This document shows positions 1 to 9,590 of a stretch of DNA of 64,000 nt, piece by piece. Within the stretch, counting starts at the first letter, position 1. Every line of letters begins with the position of its first letter. A program made the translations under genes and the position numbers. The DNA is from Astropecten irregularis (lineage: Eukaryota > Echinodermata > Asteroidea > Paxillosida > Astropectinidae): positions 21,790,783-21,854,782 of the forward strand of contig OZ020250.1 in the NCBI GenBank assembly GCA_963971285.1, in the 5' to 3' direction. The notes under the pieces are model-generated. The model worked only from the letters and a program-made list of their open reading frames with translations, made no database searches and was not told the origin of the DNA.

Positions 1-740
1 TGACATTAACTGGATCTGTCCAAATTCAATTCATTCACCCTTCATGTATTGTAATTTTACAAAACACAATCGGCTATCAGGACAATTATGGAGTCATTGA
101 ACTTGCAATTTATAATGTGCTTCATATGATGAACCAGTTAAACAAACATGACAAAGGTCTCGGGTGTGTTAGTTTTGGAAAGATAATCTGCCCATATCTC
201 AAGTGAACTGCCTTTAATACTATACTGAAGAATTAAAGCGGGACTGTTTAAGATCATAAAGAGAGTGTGCCTCTTGCATTCTTTGCTCTCAGTTTCCAGT
301 CAACAAGCCAGGTTTCTCCAAATCCCTTCTCGTACCTAAAGATGACTGTCTCTCAGTGAATCACATGACCGGGCCTTCTTCATGGTTAGACAATGTTGTC
401 AGCACTGCCATTGTTGCTGAAAAATTCCGCATACCGGTATTGAGGAAAAATAAAAAGCCTCAGAGACAAGGGAATAGCCAGCAGTCCCAGCACTTGAGAC
501 AAAATTGGCAAGAAGCTAAGTGTTTGATGGCTCACGATGTTGGCTGAAAGGTAGCGACGGCTGCAGACTGCTAGCCTTTATCAAGCTGAAGAAGACAAGA
601 CACTTGTATGGTCTCAACTTAATGGTACTTGTATATTACCCTGGAAGGGTACATATCTTGGAAAAGGCTGGAATCAAATATTCATATTTTGCAATTGTAA
701 TCACACGTTTCCCTTCACCAAACAAACACACACTTCCTAG
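1..740 (+). other. PPCS: PPCS intron (partial), no exon recognised
   Basis: This stretch precedes the first PPCS exon visible here. It ends in a pyrimidine-containing acceptor (CTTCCTAG at 733-740). I looked for the conserved N-terminal PPCS segment (a glycine-rich nucleotide loop and the following Asn-Phe-Ser region) and did not find it in any + strand frame. The first coding exon therefore lies upstream of the window. The open frames here overlap the exon in the wrong frame and look non-coding. Confidence 0.6.
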
Positions 741-872
741 CGGCAGGATACGCCGTCATCTTTCTTCACAGGCACAAGAGCCTGCTGCCGTACGAGAGAC
801 ACCTTGCCAACAACAGACTGACCGACATACTTGACATCCGGGAAGAGCGAGATGGATGCCATACAATAGTCG
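741..872 (+). CDS. PPCS: PPCS internal exon (first one in window)
   Basis: This exon encodes the segment starting AGYAVIFLHRHKSLLPYERH, which aligns with the human PPCS stretch around AAGYGVLFLYR. It begins after CCTAG with two bases finishing an Ala codon and ends one base into a codon before GTGAG (donor at 873), so it enters in phase 2 and leaves in phase 1. PPCS joins cysteine to 4'-phosphopantothenate, the second step of coenzyme A synthesis from pantothenate; the eukaryotic enzyme is a cytosolic ATP-using homodimer. The missing upstream exon(s) should carry the N-terminal nucleotide-binding glycines and the substrate-binding Asn known in the human enzyme. The gene is therefore partial because of the window edge, not because it is broken. 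Confidence 0.85.
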
Positions 873-1025
873 GTGAGAACAGACAAGCATGATTTTACCT
901 TAAAACCAAACACAAAACCTAAACAATACTTGGGGTTGTCATTATGCTATCCCTAAGCTGCATGTTAGGTTGGCCTCTGCACTGTGCTGTACCCCAATAG
1001 CATATTCACCCCGCTGACCCCAGCT

Positions 1026-1098
1026 AGCTCGGTGACCTAGCGGTATGGCATCTGCACTAGTAAGCAGGAGGTCGTGGGTTCAAATTTCACCTGAGCCA
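1026..1098 (+). repeat. tRNA-like SINE head in PPCS intron
   Basis: A block with tRNA-like promoter elements: an A-box-like TAGCGGTATGG region and a B box GGTTCAAATTTC at 1078-1089, bounded by partly complementary ends (CGGTG and CACCTG). The cloverleaf is degenerate, so this is a tRNA-derived SINE and not a functional tRNA. The following sequence to about 1190 contains AAGCCTAATTTGCATA, which reappears in the octamer palindrome near 12.45 kb, so that motif may belong to the SINE tail. Confidence 0.55.
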
Positions 1099-1214
1099 GC
1101 ACATGATTTTTTCATGTGCTCTCAATAACACTGAGTATGCAGTGCTCATCCACGTTGGTGAAGGGCAAGCCTAATTTGCATAATATTTTCTTTCATCCTT
1201 CCTTCCTCTCTCAG

Positions 1215-1429
1215 CCAACCAAGACCGTTTCCCTAAGCTTCTTCCCATGTTGAAAGCCTACAAAGCCGTCCAGGCAACCAACAGCCTGCTCCTAGTGGAG
1301 TTTGTGATGCTGCAGGAGTACCTGTACCTCCTTCAGGCTGCCGCGGAGGCACTCTCCTTTGCTGGTTCCCAGGCAATGTTCTACCTGGCTGCTGCCGTCT
1401 CCGATTTCTACATCCCCAGTGATGAGATG
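1215..1429 (+). CDS. PPCS: PPCS internal exon with phosphopantothenate-binding motif
   Basis: After acceptor CTCTCAG the exon completes the split Ala codon and runs in one open frame for 71 codons to GATGAGATG, with donor GTGAGT at 1430. It contains LLLVEFVMLQEYLYLLQAAA and then FYLAAAVSDFYIPSDEM, nearly identical to the human motif FYLAAAVSDFYVP. In the human enzyme the two alanines and the aspartate of this AAVSD segment contact phosphopantothenate (family knowledge); all are present here. It leaves in phase 0, matching the next exon. Confidence 0.93.
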
Positions 1430-1675
1430 GTGAGTAGATCCAAGACCTGATTCTCTACACGGCGGAGAAATGATAACAGTTAGGTTTACTCCGCCAACAT
1501 GTTTGTGCAAATAATAGAAGAATTTTTTGAGTCACGACATGGAGAGCATCCAGCCCAGTGAAGACGTTGACAAAGTGAGTCGAACAGGACCATGTCCTTT
1601 GCACAATGGTAAAATGATAACAGGCTTACATCGGCAGTCTGCAAATAATGGAAGAAAACTTTTTATTTGAGTCCT

Positions 1676-1911
1676 GGGGCCAATTTAATAGAGCTGCTTA
1701 TGCCACAAAATATGCTTATTAAGCAAGTCTTTCTTGAGCAATCAGGATTGCCAACCAAATGTTCATGTGATGTTTACTGCTTTTGACTTAGCCATTGTTT
1801 GCTGAGTACAACATTCACAAGGAGTTTTGGCTGGCATACTGAATTTATTTGTTAAGGGTTTTGGTGCTTAAGCAAATTTTGGTGCTTAAGCAGCTCTATG
1901 AAATTGACCCC
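1676..1911. repeat. MITE, GGGGCCAATTT family (copy 1, full)
   Basis: About 236 bp with inverted ends: left GGGGCCAATTTAATAGAGCT, right AGCTCTATGAAATTGACCCC. Sub-terminal inverted GCTTAAGC motifs and an internal core (AGTCAAAAGCAGTAAACATC on the opposite strand) are shared with the copies at 4437, 7403 and 32011. It has no coding capacity, so it is a non-autonomous foldback/MITE element inside a PPCS intron. It abuts a different MITE at 1914. Confidence 0.8.
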
Positions 1912-1913
1912 TA

Positions 1914-2063
1914 GGGCCGATTTCACTAATGCTTTGCGATCATCGCTAAAGCCAAAATCCATCGCTACATGGAAAATCTATGGCTACATTTCGTAGCAAT
2001 TTTCCGTTTAGCGATGGATTTGGGCTTTAGCGATGATCGTAAAGCGATAGTGAAATCAGCCCC
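1914..2063. repeat. Foldback MITE, GCGATCATCGCTAAAG family
   Basis: A 150-bp element made largely of two complementary arms: GGGCCGATTTCAC at the left, GTGAAATCAGCCCC at the right, with inner arms GCGATCATCGCTAAAGCC and GGCTTTAGCGATGATCG and a short unpaired centre. The ends resemble those of the neighbouring GGGGCCAATTT family although the interior is unrelated. It lies in the PPCS intron. Confidence 0.75.
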
Positions 2064-2144
2064 TGATGAGGCTAACATCCTTCAACCAAAAAAATGAGAT
2101 ACTCAACAATTGTTTCTTATCGTTGTTGTTTCGCCTCTTCTCAG

Positions 2145-2330
2145 ATGGAGCACAAGATGCAGTCCTCTGATGGTCCCCCTGACATCAACCTCCACGTGGT
2201 TCCCAAGATGTTGACCCCACTGGTCCGCCACTGGGCACCTAAGGCCTTTGTGGTGTCCTTCAAACTGGAAACAGACAGGTTGCTATTGATGGACAAGGCC
2301 AGGCAGGCTCTGGAAAAATATAACCACCAG
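2145..2330 (+). CDS. PPCS: PPCS internal exon
   Basis: A 62-codon phase 0-0 exon after CTCTTCTCAG with donor GTGAGG. The product begins [11 protein letters not shown] and contains [18 protein letters not shown] and SFKLETD, matching human PPCS (EHKIQSSGGP, MVPKLLSPLVKDWAPKAF, ISFKLETD). The Phe of SFKLETD corresponds to an ATP-contacting residue of the human enzyme. The segment then continues through [12 protein letters not shown] to the donor. Confidence 0.94.
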
Positions 2331-2667
2331 GTGAGGACGATCACATTTTCTTTATTTTTTTTGCAATATTTATAAATAAAAAACAAACAATTTGTATAAT
2401 CGCATCTCATCTTGGGATGCTACTTGCAGAAGATTTCAGCATCAGAAATGTTGGTGGGTTTTATTGATATGCAGAGATTTCACAGAGGCTATGTTTTGTT
2501 GACCTAGAACCCATGCAAAGAAAACCCCTCAGTTGTTTCAGGTTGCAATCAGGAAAAGAGGTATTTTATGGCTCATTTTAAGGATAGTAATATCTTTGAT
2601 CCCTGTTGATGATGAAGTTATTTCTCCAATTCTCATGGCCTGTTCCATCCAAACATCTCTTTAACAG

Positions 2668-2847
2668 GTCGTGGTCGCCAACATTCTGGAAGAGCGCAAT
2701 GAATGGGTTACCATAGTAACGTCGGAGGAGTACCACACACTTTCTGTTTCGGACAAGAGTTGGGCCTGCACCATCGAAGAATTGATCATTGCAGAACTGG
2801 TGACTAAACATACAGTATTTATTGTGAACGGAGCAAGTGAATATTAA
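2668..2847 (+). CDS. PPCS: PPCS terminal exon and stop
   Basis: After TTTAACAG the frame reads VVVANILEERNEWVTIVTS and ends TKHTVFIVNGASEY, then TAA at 2845-2847. VVVANILE is the conserved C-terminal PPCS motif; its Asn is an ATP contact in the human structure. The four exons give about 236 residues against 311 for the whole human protein, so roughly 70 N-terminal residues are outside the window. No frameshift or premature stop was seen, so the gene looks functional. Confidence 0.92.
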   Translation, partial: VVVANILEERNEWVTIVTSEEYHTLSVSDKSWACTIEELIIAELVTKHTVFIVNGASEY

Positions 2848-3060
2848 AGGCTTTTATTTGTAAAGGTATAGTATATCGTTGTTGTTGTCATTTTTACCAA
2901 TCGTTAGATTTTCAGAACATACCTGTGAAAATAACACCGAAATCAGTGCTCACTTTTGGCGAACACAGCAGATAATATTTTCTGTTTTTTGACATAAATT
3001 TGAGCACGTAAAAGCTTGTTATACTTTGATAGCTGTATTCAAAATCATCATTTCAGAGCA

Positions 3061-3215
3061 CAATAATTGACATATGCAGGCTAGTCGAAACGTTGAGACC
3101 TTACGAGAGGTCTCCTGATGAGGACTAGAGCAGGGTAGTCAAAATGTTGAGACCAAACGAAATAGAAGTGCGAAAGTACGAACGATTCTTACATGGTGTT
3201 TCCGCAAACCGATCC
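3061..3215 (+). mobile_element. Penelope-type remnant with hammerhead-like motif (copy 1)
   Basis: Two tandem half-motifs are visible: CTAGTCGAAACGTTGAGACC at 3081-3100, and then GGTCTC + CTGATGAG + GACTA...TAGTC + AAAATGTTGAGACC at 3109-3154. CTGATGAG, the paired GACTA/TAGTC stem II and GAAAC are the conserved parts of the hammerhead ribozymes carried by Penelope-like retroelements; GAGACC/GGTCTC can form stem I. The following segment ending TGGTGTTTCCGCAA (about 3193-3206) reappears, in the same relative orientation, next to the copy at 50.8 kb. The element is short and lacks reverse transcriptase, so it is a terminal-repeat remnant. Confidence 0.55.
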
Positions 3216-3277
3216 ATGCCACCATGCAAAGTCTCAAATTTTTCTAGTTGACACATGGTTGACAAAAAGAAATAAGC

Positions 3278-3283
3278 AATAAA
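3278..3283 (+). promoter_or_regulatory. Candidate PPCS poly(A) signal (proximal)
   Basis: AATAAA lies 431 bases after the PPCS stop. If used, the hammerhead-like motif at 3081-3154 would sit inside the 3' UTR. A T-rich tract follows only loosely, so the assignment is uncertain. Confidence 0.3.
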
Positions 3284-4436
3284 TGGTCATTACCACTGAA
3301 CTCTTTACCATACTTTGAACTTGTTCCAAGATCACATCATAACTTACACATGTACAAGCCCCCAGCCACTTTTACAAGTGATGCAGGGATTTGCAATTCC
3401 CCTGCAGATTTTTGAGCGGATGTTAATAAACACTTCTGAGTTGCCCAGTTCACAAAACAAAATGCTACTGTTATCCTGCAGTTTTGGTTTGCACGTACTG
3501 AAATGAACAGCGGAAAGGATACATTTTTTCCCCAATTCATTTTTTTTTCTAATTTGACATAACAAACTACGTGTAAATACGATATTGACTTTTTAGTGCA
3601 CCAACTTGGTGGAAAACAGCATGCATTTTGCTTGCTTTGTAGATAAGTGCTATGGTAATTACTTGTATTTTTTATAAAGACGTCCATGTAACCAAAGTTA
3701 ACTTAAATTTATCTAACAAAGTAAAGTTGACCACCATTTATTACCAAAGATGATAGATTATTGTTTAAACATGGATATTTTATCAGCCGTCTGCTTAATA
3801 CCAGTTTTAGTTGATTTTAATAGGCTTTTATTGAACAAACGTTTGGTAAATTTTCATGGTTTCCAGTCCAAAAGCCATGGATGAGTTTGATTGTGTGCCA
3901 TGTCAGAAAGAATACTTTCTGTGGGTGGAAGTCTATTCAGTTGAAGTTGGAAAGACTGCCCAGCAAAAAGAGCCTGGAAATCTATCATTGCAGGCAAATT
4001 TTTGCCTAGAGAGTGCTAATTGTGTTGGACCAAAGTTTAAGCAAATTCAGTTTACTTTATCAAAGAACTTTAAACTTTTAGAGTAGTTTAGCAAACCCAT
4101 TTGTGCAAAATTTAGTACATAGTGGCAACTGGAAACACAGTATTTATTGTGCATGGCATAGAGTAATTTTATTATCTAGATCAAAGTTTAAGCAAATTTA
4201 GTTAACTTAATTTTCTGAGAACTTATAACTTTTTTGTAGTTCAGGCTTTTTGTGCATAGAAGTTAATTTTTTTCAGCTAAACTCTTGTAAGGCGAATTCC
4301 CTTTGTGGCTTATACTGAGTAACTGGGCTTAATAATAATGTAAATATCCTCCGACAATGACCCAAAATGTGCTCTTTTCGCTGTCTAAGAGTGAGAGGAT
4401 ATATTAATGCAATCTGTAAAATATGAACACCATGCC
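3284..4436 (+). other. PPCS 3' flank, AT-rich, no gene recognised
   Basis: AT-rich DNA that may be distal 3' UTR or intergenic. A partly coding-looking open frame at 3856-4086 has no recognisable motif, and the sequence GTTTAAGCAAATT is repeated near 4037 and 4190, so I did not call it a gene. Confidence 0.4.
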
Positions 4437-4668
4437 CAGGGGCCAATTTCATTGATGAGCTGCTTACCAGTAAGCACCAAATTTGCTTTAAGCACCAAAA
4501 CCCAGCCAGAACTCCTTGTGAATGTTATGCTCAGCAAACAATGGATGAATATAAGTCAAAAGCAGTAAACATCACATGGAAATTTGGTTGGTAATCCAGT
4601 TTGATCAAGGAAGACTTTTCATGCTTAAGCACATTTTTTTGCTTAAGTAGTTCTATGAAATTGGCCCA
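4437..4668. repeat. MITE, GGGGCCAATTT family (copy 2)
   Basis: It starts CAGGGGCCAATTTCATTG and ends TTCTATGAAATTGGCCC, with inner GCTTAAGC-type inverted motifs. The core with CTCCTTGTGAATGTTATG and AAAGCAGTAAACATCACATG is shared in the same orientation with the 7403 copy. Confidence 0.8.
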
Positions 4669-4919
4669 TGAGATCTGTGATGCTCCAAAAAGGTGATATG
4701 ACAGCAAGCTTATCTTGTGTAACATTTTTTTAGTGTGTACAGGGACTTAAGTGTTACACATTTTATGTGAATTTCCTTTTATGATCCAAAATGAAGGAAA
4801 TGTATTTTTTTATTCCTCATGTCACCAATTTTGTGAATAATTGTATTATTCATGCATATGTTGTGTCGGTGACCAAGGTATATAAAGAATTGCAGTACTC
4901 TGAAGCTCCAATGAGTGTA

Positions 4920-4925
4920 AATAAA
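4920..4925 (+). promoter_or_regulatory. Candidate distal poly(A) signal
   Basis: AATAAA followed within about 30 bases by a T-rich stretch (TTTTTAATTTC), a typical arrangement for a polyadenylation site. It is 2.07 kb after the PPCS stop and could end a long 3' UTR. Confidence 0.3.
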
Positions 4926-5939
4926 ATATTCAACTCATTTAGGTGTTTTTAATTTCTTGTAAATTTTATTTTATTATTTCTTGTATATTCTTCTTTTTTT
5001 ACTACTAAAATACTACTTAAATAATACTAAATACTGCTACTCTATTTTATGGACGTACGGGTGATAATATTTTTTTATGAATAAATAACATTTAGTTGGT
5101 AGTGCTGATTCCCTGCAATTTCTTTGTTTTGAGTCTTCATTCTCCTGAATTTATTTTTTTCTGTTATTTCCTTTAATAATTCACTGACAGTCATATAATT
5201 TTATTTACTTGAATGAAAAAGGAGACAGTTTATTTATAGTGTATTTGTTTGTTGGGGGCTAGGGTCTCGGGGAGGGTCTCAATATGATCGCAAGGGCCCG
5301 CTTCAAGATGGTTATAACGCCTTATGCTCGGCCTTCGTTTAGATAATTATTCACCTTTGACTTTTTGACCCAAAACATTTCCGTTTGGCTTTTGGTTTTA
5401 GCCGAAATTGTTCATTTTATATGATGATACCACCCTGAATTGAAACTGCTCATGTGCCCAATAATAATATTAAGGGTAAGGGGTACTTCCTTTTGATCGA
5501 GAGAGGGCGCTGTTGACATTCGCTGTATGACAGGTGCATAGGAGGCAGGGTCATTGCCATCAATCACGTCAACCAGCTGAAATTTGTTCTCTGCACTTGT
5601 TGCGTTCGGCGGCCAACTTTTGCCTTCTAAAACAAACCCCAAAAGGAGCTAAAAAGCGGTAAGTGGAATGCTTTCTCATATAAGGGTTCTCAGTGGGTTA
5701 AATCAAGGGGAAAATACAGTATGTCACCGCTACATAACTGATATATTCGGCAATTTACTGGCCGTGCTGGATGACCATGGTGGTAGTACTAGTAGTTCTA
5801 GTAGTACTACAGTACAGTAGTAAGTACACACAAAATTTATAAAAAGGATGACTGACACTGTGGCACTTTTTTCTCTTACTTGTGAAGTTGTGTATATTGT
5901 TTAGAGTTGCTTAATGTTTTCGGAGTTTTCCCATTTTAG
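4926..5939. other. Intergenic, low-complexity AT-rich sequence
   Basis: No gene is supported. It contains an AGTAGT-rich stretch at about 5787-5825, and a 5412-5642 segment with a GAGGGCGCTGTTGACAT motif of the type often found in dispersed repeats. The minus-strand open frame there is probably repeat-derived. Confidence 0.4.
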
Positions 5940-6053
5940 AACGAGATCAGTCCACCGATGATTAATATCCTGTCAAAATACATGCACCATGCCATGCGTC
6001 TTTATTATGCCTTAAGAATGACCCCCAAAAAGCGAAAATCTGATGAGAAATAA
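5940..6053 (+). CDS. Orphan terminal-exon candidate, lysine-rich C terminus
   Basis: A pyrimidine-rich acceptor (TTTTCCCATTTTAG) is followed by an open frame reading NEISPPMINILSKYMHHAMR and then ending MTPKKRKSDEK before TAA. Upstream the same frame is closed by the TAG of the acceptor itself, as expected for a real exon start. The KKRK cluster could be a nuclear localisation signal. I do not recognise the family, and no partner exon was found between PPCS and this site. A chance open frame of 37 codons is a real alternative. Confidence 0.22.
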   Translation, partial: NEISPPMINILSKYMHHAMRLYYALRMTPKKRKSDEK

Positions 6054-6894
6054 ATAATGTTTTGTTTGGTGATTTATTTGGGGGGTCGACTACTGTCATG
6101 ACTGTAGACCGACCGTTGACCCCCGAAAAAAAATTTAAAATGGAGTTCAGTGCCCCAGTTATTGTGTCTAGCCCCCGGCAATTCATCTTTAAAATTATGT
6201 TGATGTTGATGTCCTCTTAAATATAAGCGATGTGATTACATTTGTGGAAAGACTGAGAGCAGGGCTTTGATTTTCAAGGGAAAGTACGAGGTAAGACGCG
6301 ACTACACACGGAAGAGCATAAAAAGCGTCAGACTCTACCGTCATAAAGTTATGGTGTGACGTGACTGTCAGGGTGTTTTCAATTTTTTTAGTGATTGTAA
6401 CAAGCTGAAAATTTTACTAGTTCAGATGAAATTAAGTAATAGCTGAGTGTGCCCAAACTAAACATTTCATTCGTACAAATCTTGTACTGGCCACTTTATC
6501 TTTAAGTTTTAAGCGGGAAGACTTAAGGGAAGAATTCCACTGACGGACATTATAGAAAAAAGCATTACCGGTATATTCTTTTAAGAAAAACTAACAGGAT
6601 ACAAGATGATCTTCAATCTCAGCTGTGTAAAACTGGGTAGTATCATCTGAAAAATGAGTTTTACGGTACGGGATGTTTTTGACACAATGATACATTTCGA
6701 TATGCAGCGGCAGCCATTTTTTTTTGTAATCTCAAAACAACCTCTGTCGGGCACCAGTTCAGTCCCGTAGTGTTTGTGCACAGGATGTTAAAGCAATGTC
6801 TATAAATTGGAACTCTTTCCGAAAAAAATCTTCCGGCCACTGTGGACATCTCTCCTGGTGATTTGCATACTAAATGCAGACTAATAGACGTGTC

Positions 6895-7102
6895 ACACGA
6901 GGCAATTTCTACAGCTTACGGGTAACTTAGAGGCAACCAACTACCATACACAGCATGCAGAATGAAAATTTCTGTAGGCTCATCCTTTTTTTCTGGCAGA
7001 TTCTAACTATCCCCTGAAAATCTAAACGAGCGATTAAAGAGTGATGATACTACGTCGTCTTTGAGATTGCCTGGAACTGGTTGCCTGTAAATTGCCTCGT
7101 GT
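6895..7102. repeat. Inverted-repeat element, ACACGAGGCAATTT ends
   Basis: Left end ACACGAGGCAATTTCTACAG and right end CTGTAAATTGCCTCGTGT are complementary. Inner pairs (GGCAACCAA and TGGTTGCC) extend the foldback. At about 208 bp and without coding capacity it is a MITE-like element, single copy in this window. Confidence 0.6.
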
Positions 7103-7402
7103 TACTGTGACATGGGCCACACTCTATCCATTGGTCATGCATTGTACATTTTTGTCAGAAGTAGGCCTACAATGTACATCTCTTTTGATTGTACAAGTGT
7201 TTGTGGTTCAACTACTGTAACTTGACCTGAACTTGGGGCCCAAATCAGGAAACAATCAATGATGGATATATAGGGCTGTTTGTTCTGGCTCGGCCAGTAG
7301 TTAACTGTCTAGAGTACCGTAGCAGGCCATAAAATACATTTCAAGCTCTCTTTGCTACCCATACATGTACGTACATGTACATTACTATCCCAGTATGTAG
7401 TA
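7103..7402. other. Intergenic, nothing recognised
   Basis: AT-rich sequence with palindromic TACATGTACGTACATGTAC near 7362-7380. No exon or RNA gene was seen. Confidence 0.4.
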
Positions 7403-7658
7403 CAGGGGCCAATTTCATAGAGCTGCTTAAGCACCAAAATTTGCTTAAACCACCAAAAACATTGGTAAATATAATCAATATGCCCGCGCCAGCCAAAACT
7501 CCTTGTGAATGTTATGCCCAGCAAACAATGGCCGAATACTAGTCAAAAGCAGTAAACATCACATGGACATATGGTTGCCAGTCCTGTTTGATCAAGGAAG
7601 ACTTTTCATGCTTTAGAAGCAAATTTTGTGCTTAAGCAGCTCTATGAAATTGGCCCCA
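7403..7658. repeat. MITE, GGGGCCAATTT family (copy 3, best preserved ends)
   Basis: Starts CAGGGGCCAATTTCATAG and ends CTCTATGAAATTGGCCCC. Both ends carry GAGCTGCTTAAGCA / TGCTTAAGCAGCTC inner arms. The core is the same as in copies 1, 2 and 4. The CAGGGG start resembles hAT-type termini, but no convincing 8-bp target duplication was seen. Confidence 0.85.
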
Positions 7659-8790
7659 GGTTCTGTTAATATAGGACCTATCCTACAATACATTGTACAC
7701 ATTGTCAATGTACGGTATCCATAGAGTGCAACATGTAGCCACATAGTGGCCACACGGCGCCGGATTCAGACAATAACATGGTATGCTGACACAGACTAGA
7801 ATGTCACTGAAGACATTACTTGGATGGGGCATGTTGAAATTTGTACTTAGCAAAGTTAAATTATGATGTGATATGTAATTATGTGTATTTGGTATGGCCC
7901 ATGGACTTGAGGAACTACTTAAATTCGGCCATCTGAAGCCTAGTGGGATAATCGGTGAGAAAAAAGTTGGCACAACCCCTTGGATTTACTTTGATGTGGC
8001 TGCCAGCGCTTCACCCTAGCTTGCTGAAGGGGGTAGACAGGCACCAACATGTTCAGCAGCACTCAGATCCAGCAATCCGGCATGGGATCATTGAAGTACT
8101 GTAGGCATTGCACAGCAACAAATCCTGAGGTTTGTCATACACATACTATGTGTCTGCACCCCTATGGCCGTATCATTGAGTTACATGGAGAGAGGACCGT
8201 TCAATAAAAGTGGCTGACTGAAAGAGATAAGTACCGGCAAAATGATGCCATCCAAAATTGAATCTCCTGCTCCCATAAAATGGGAAACTTGTCTGTAGGC
8301 TAGAAAGTGAGTAAGCCTGTGTTAAAGGCACAGTGTCAACAAAATTGTAAGTAATTATATTATAGTCAAAGTAAACTTTGTGCACTAATCTTGATGAAGG
8401 TAATTTAAGTGAAGAAGTACCTGTACATTAGGTAAGAAATATTGTGCAATATCAAAATGGGTTATAGAAAATCTGTTTGTGTCTGGACAACAGAATGGAC
8501 TTGACCATATGAAAGCCTGATTGTGATGTCCAATGTGTAAACATAGCAATATTATTTATTATTATCATGGTTGCAGATGCTGCGCTTGATTAGATGATGA
8601 AGTTTGACCATTCCTACCCCCCCCCCCCCTCCCCAACGGTACATGTGTTTGTGTAGGTGAGGAGTGGACTGCATTTAATTTCCTGGTTAAGACACCTTGA
8701 GCGATCATCTAGTACTAACAACCCCTCCCTTCAAATAAAGTCTAGATCGTGTCCTTGGATTTAATTGATTTTTTCTTTCTGTTTTCCCAG
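7659..8790 (+). other. Intergenic or intronic, no confident gene
   Basis: Includes an exon-like stretch near 8020-8095 (see rejected list) and a homopolymer C tract near 8620-8635. No supported gene. Confidence 0.35.
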
Positions 8791-8893
8791 TGCGCCGGCA
8801 GACACTTCGGGGGGGGCCTTACAATTTATCTGACATCGTGTCTGACTGCTCACTTTTGTTGTTTGTTCGAATGTAAATGTAGTCTGGATTATG
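8791..8893 (+). CDS. Candidate internal exon of unknown membrane protein
   Basis: A strong acceptor (TTTCTTTCTGTTTTCCCAG) and a good donor (G|GTAAGG at 8894) enclose 103 bases. Only one frame is open throughout; it begins CAGRHFGGGLTIYLTSCLTA and continues Cys-rich and hydrophobic, which could be a membrane segment. It leaves in phase 1. A later candidate exon could accept that phase if its acceptor is at 14162. The family is not recognised, and the short length makes a false exon possible. Confidence 0.25.
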
Positions 8894-9063
8894 GTAAGGG
8901 GGAGATTAAGTCTAACAGACAGGGGACCAGCTTTGTCTAGAGCTTGCTTAAACTTTAGTTTCCTGGTCATTACATTCACTGGATTAAGACGAAATGTCTC
9001 GTATACTTTATGTAGGCCATGCAGACATTTGTACACTAGTATAATGTAGTATATTACAAAATG

Positions 9064-9106
9064 TTAGCACTCGCCTCTCACCAATGTGGCCTGGGTTCGA
9101 TCTCAG
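9064..9106 (+). repeat. tRNA-like fragment with B box
   Basis: TTAGCACTCGCCTCTCACCA followed by TGGCCTGGGTTCGATCTC gives a recognisable B box (GGTTCGATCTC) and part of an A box. The acceptor stem is missing, so this is a truncated tRNA-derived SINE and not a tRNA gene. Confidence 0.4.
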
Positions 9107-9455
9107 TTTTGTTAATTTAGTTGTGCATCATTAGTTTGGCCGGCATCATGACTCAAAGCATTCTTAAGATTCAGTTTATTATTATAACTGTTTCCATCCT
9201 GCTAGGATCGAGAGGCATCAGGCCCTCCTAACTCCAAACATTTAATATATTTCAAGTCATTTTTGGCTGATGAGCAGTTTGCAGTTTATTACTGTTTTCA
9301 TTTAAGTAGAATTACAAGCAGACGTTCTGTACTTCTGATGAAACAAGACTAGACTAAATCATGCATACATGTACTAGTGTTAGTTAACCACAAATGTCGA
9401 TTTCCATTCAAAGCTTGTGCTTCACTTGGAATATATTCCAGCACATTTATCAGAT

Positions 9456-9590
9456 CTGGGCCTGATTTCACGAAGTTAAGATTGATCTTAATTGCTAAGC
9501 AACATGTGATGTCACAATAAAAAATCACCATGGTGATACTGAACAACTCGTCCTATTATTTATCTTATTTCTTTGTGAAATCGGCGCCTG
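9456..9590. repeat. Short foldback MITE, GGGCCTGATTTCACGAA ends
   Basis: A 135-bp element: left CTGGGCCTGATTTCACGAAG, right CTTTGTGAAATCGGCGCC. The inner AAGTTAAGAT/ATCTTA pair adds to the foldback. Its ends resemble the GGGGCCAATTTCA consensus of other families here. Confidence 0.65.

Noticed and set aside
3856-4086. Open frame behind PPCS as a separate small gene
   Set aside because: Part of the sequence is repeated 150 bases downstream and the region is probably 3' UTR or flank.
8020-8095. Exon-like frame after CTGCCAG containing LLKGVDRHQHVQQHSDPAIR
   Set aside because: The acceptor is weak, internal donors (GTAGAC, GTACTG) are poor, and no homologous family is recognised; a chance frame is as likely.
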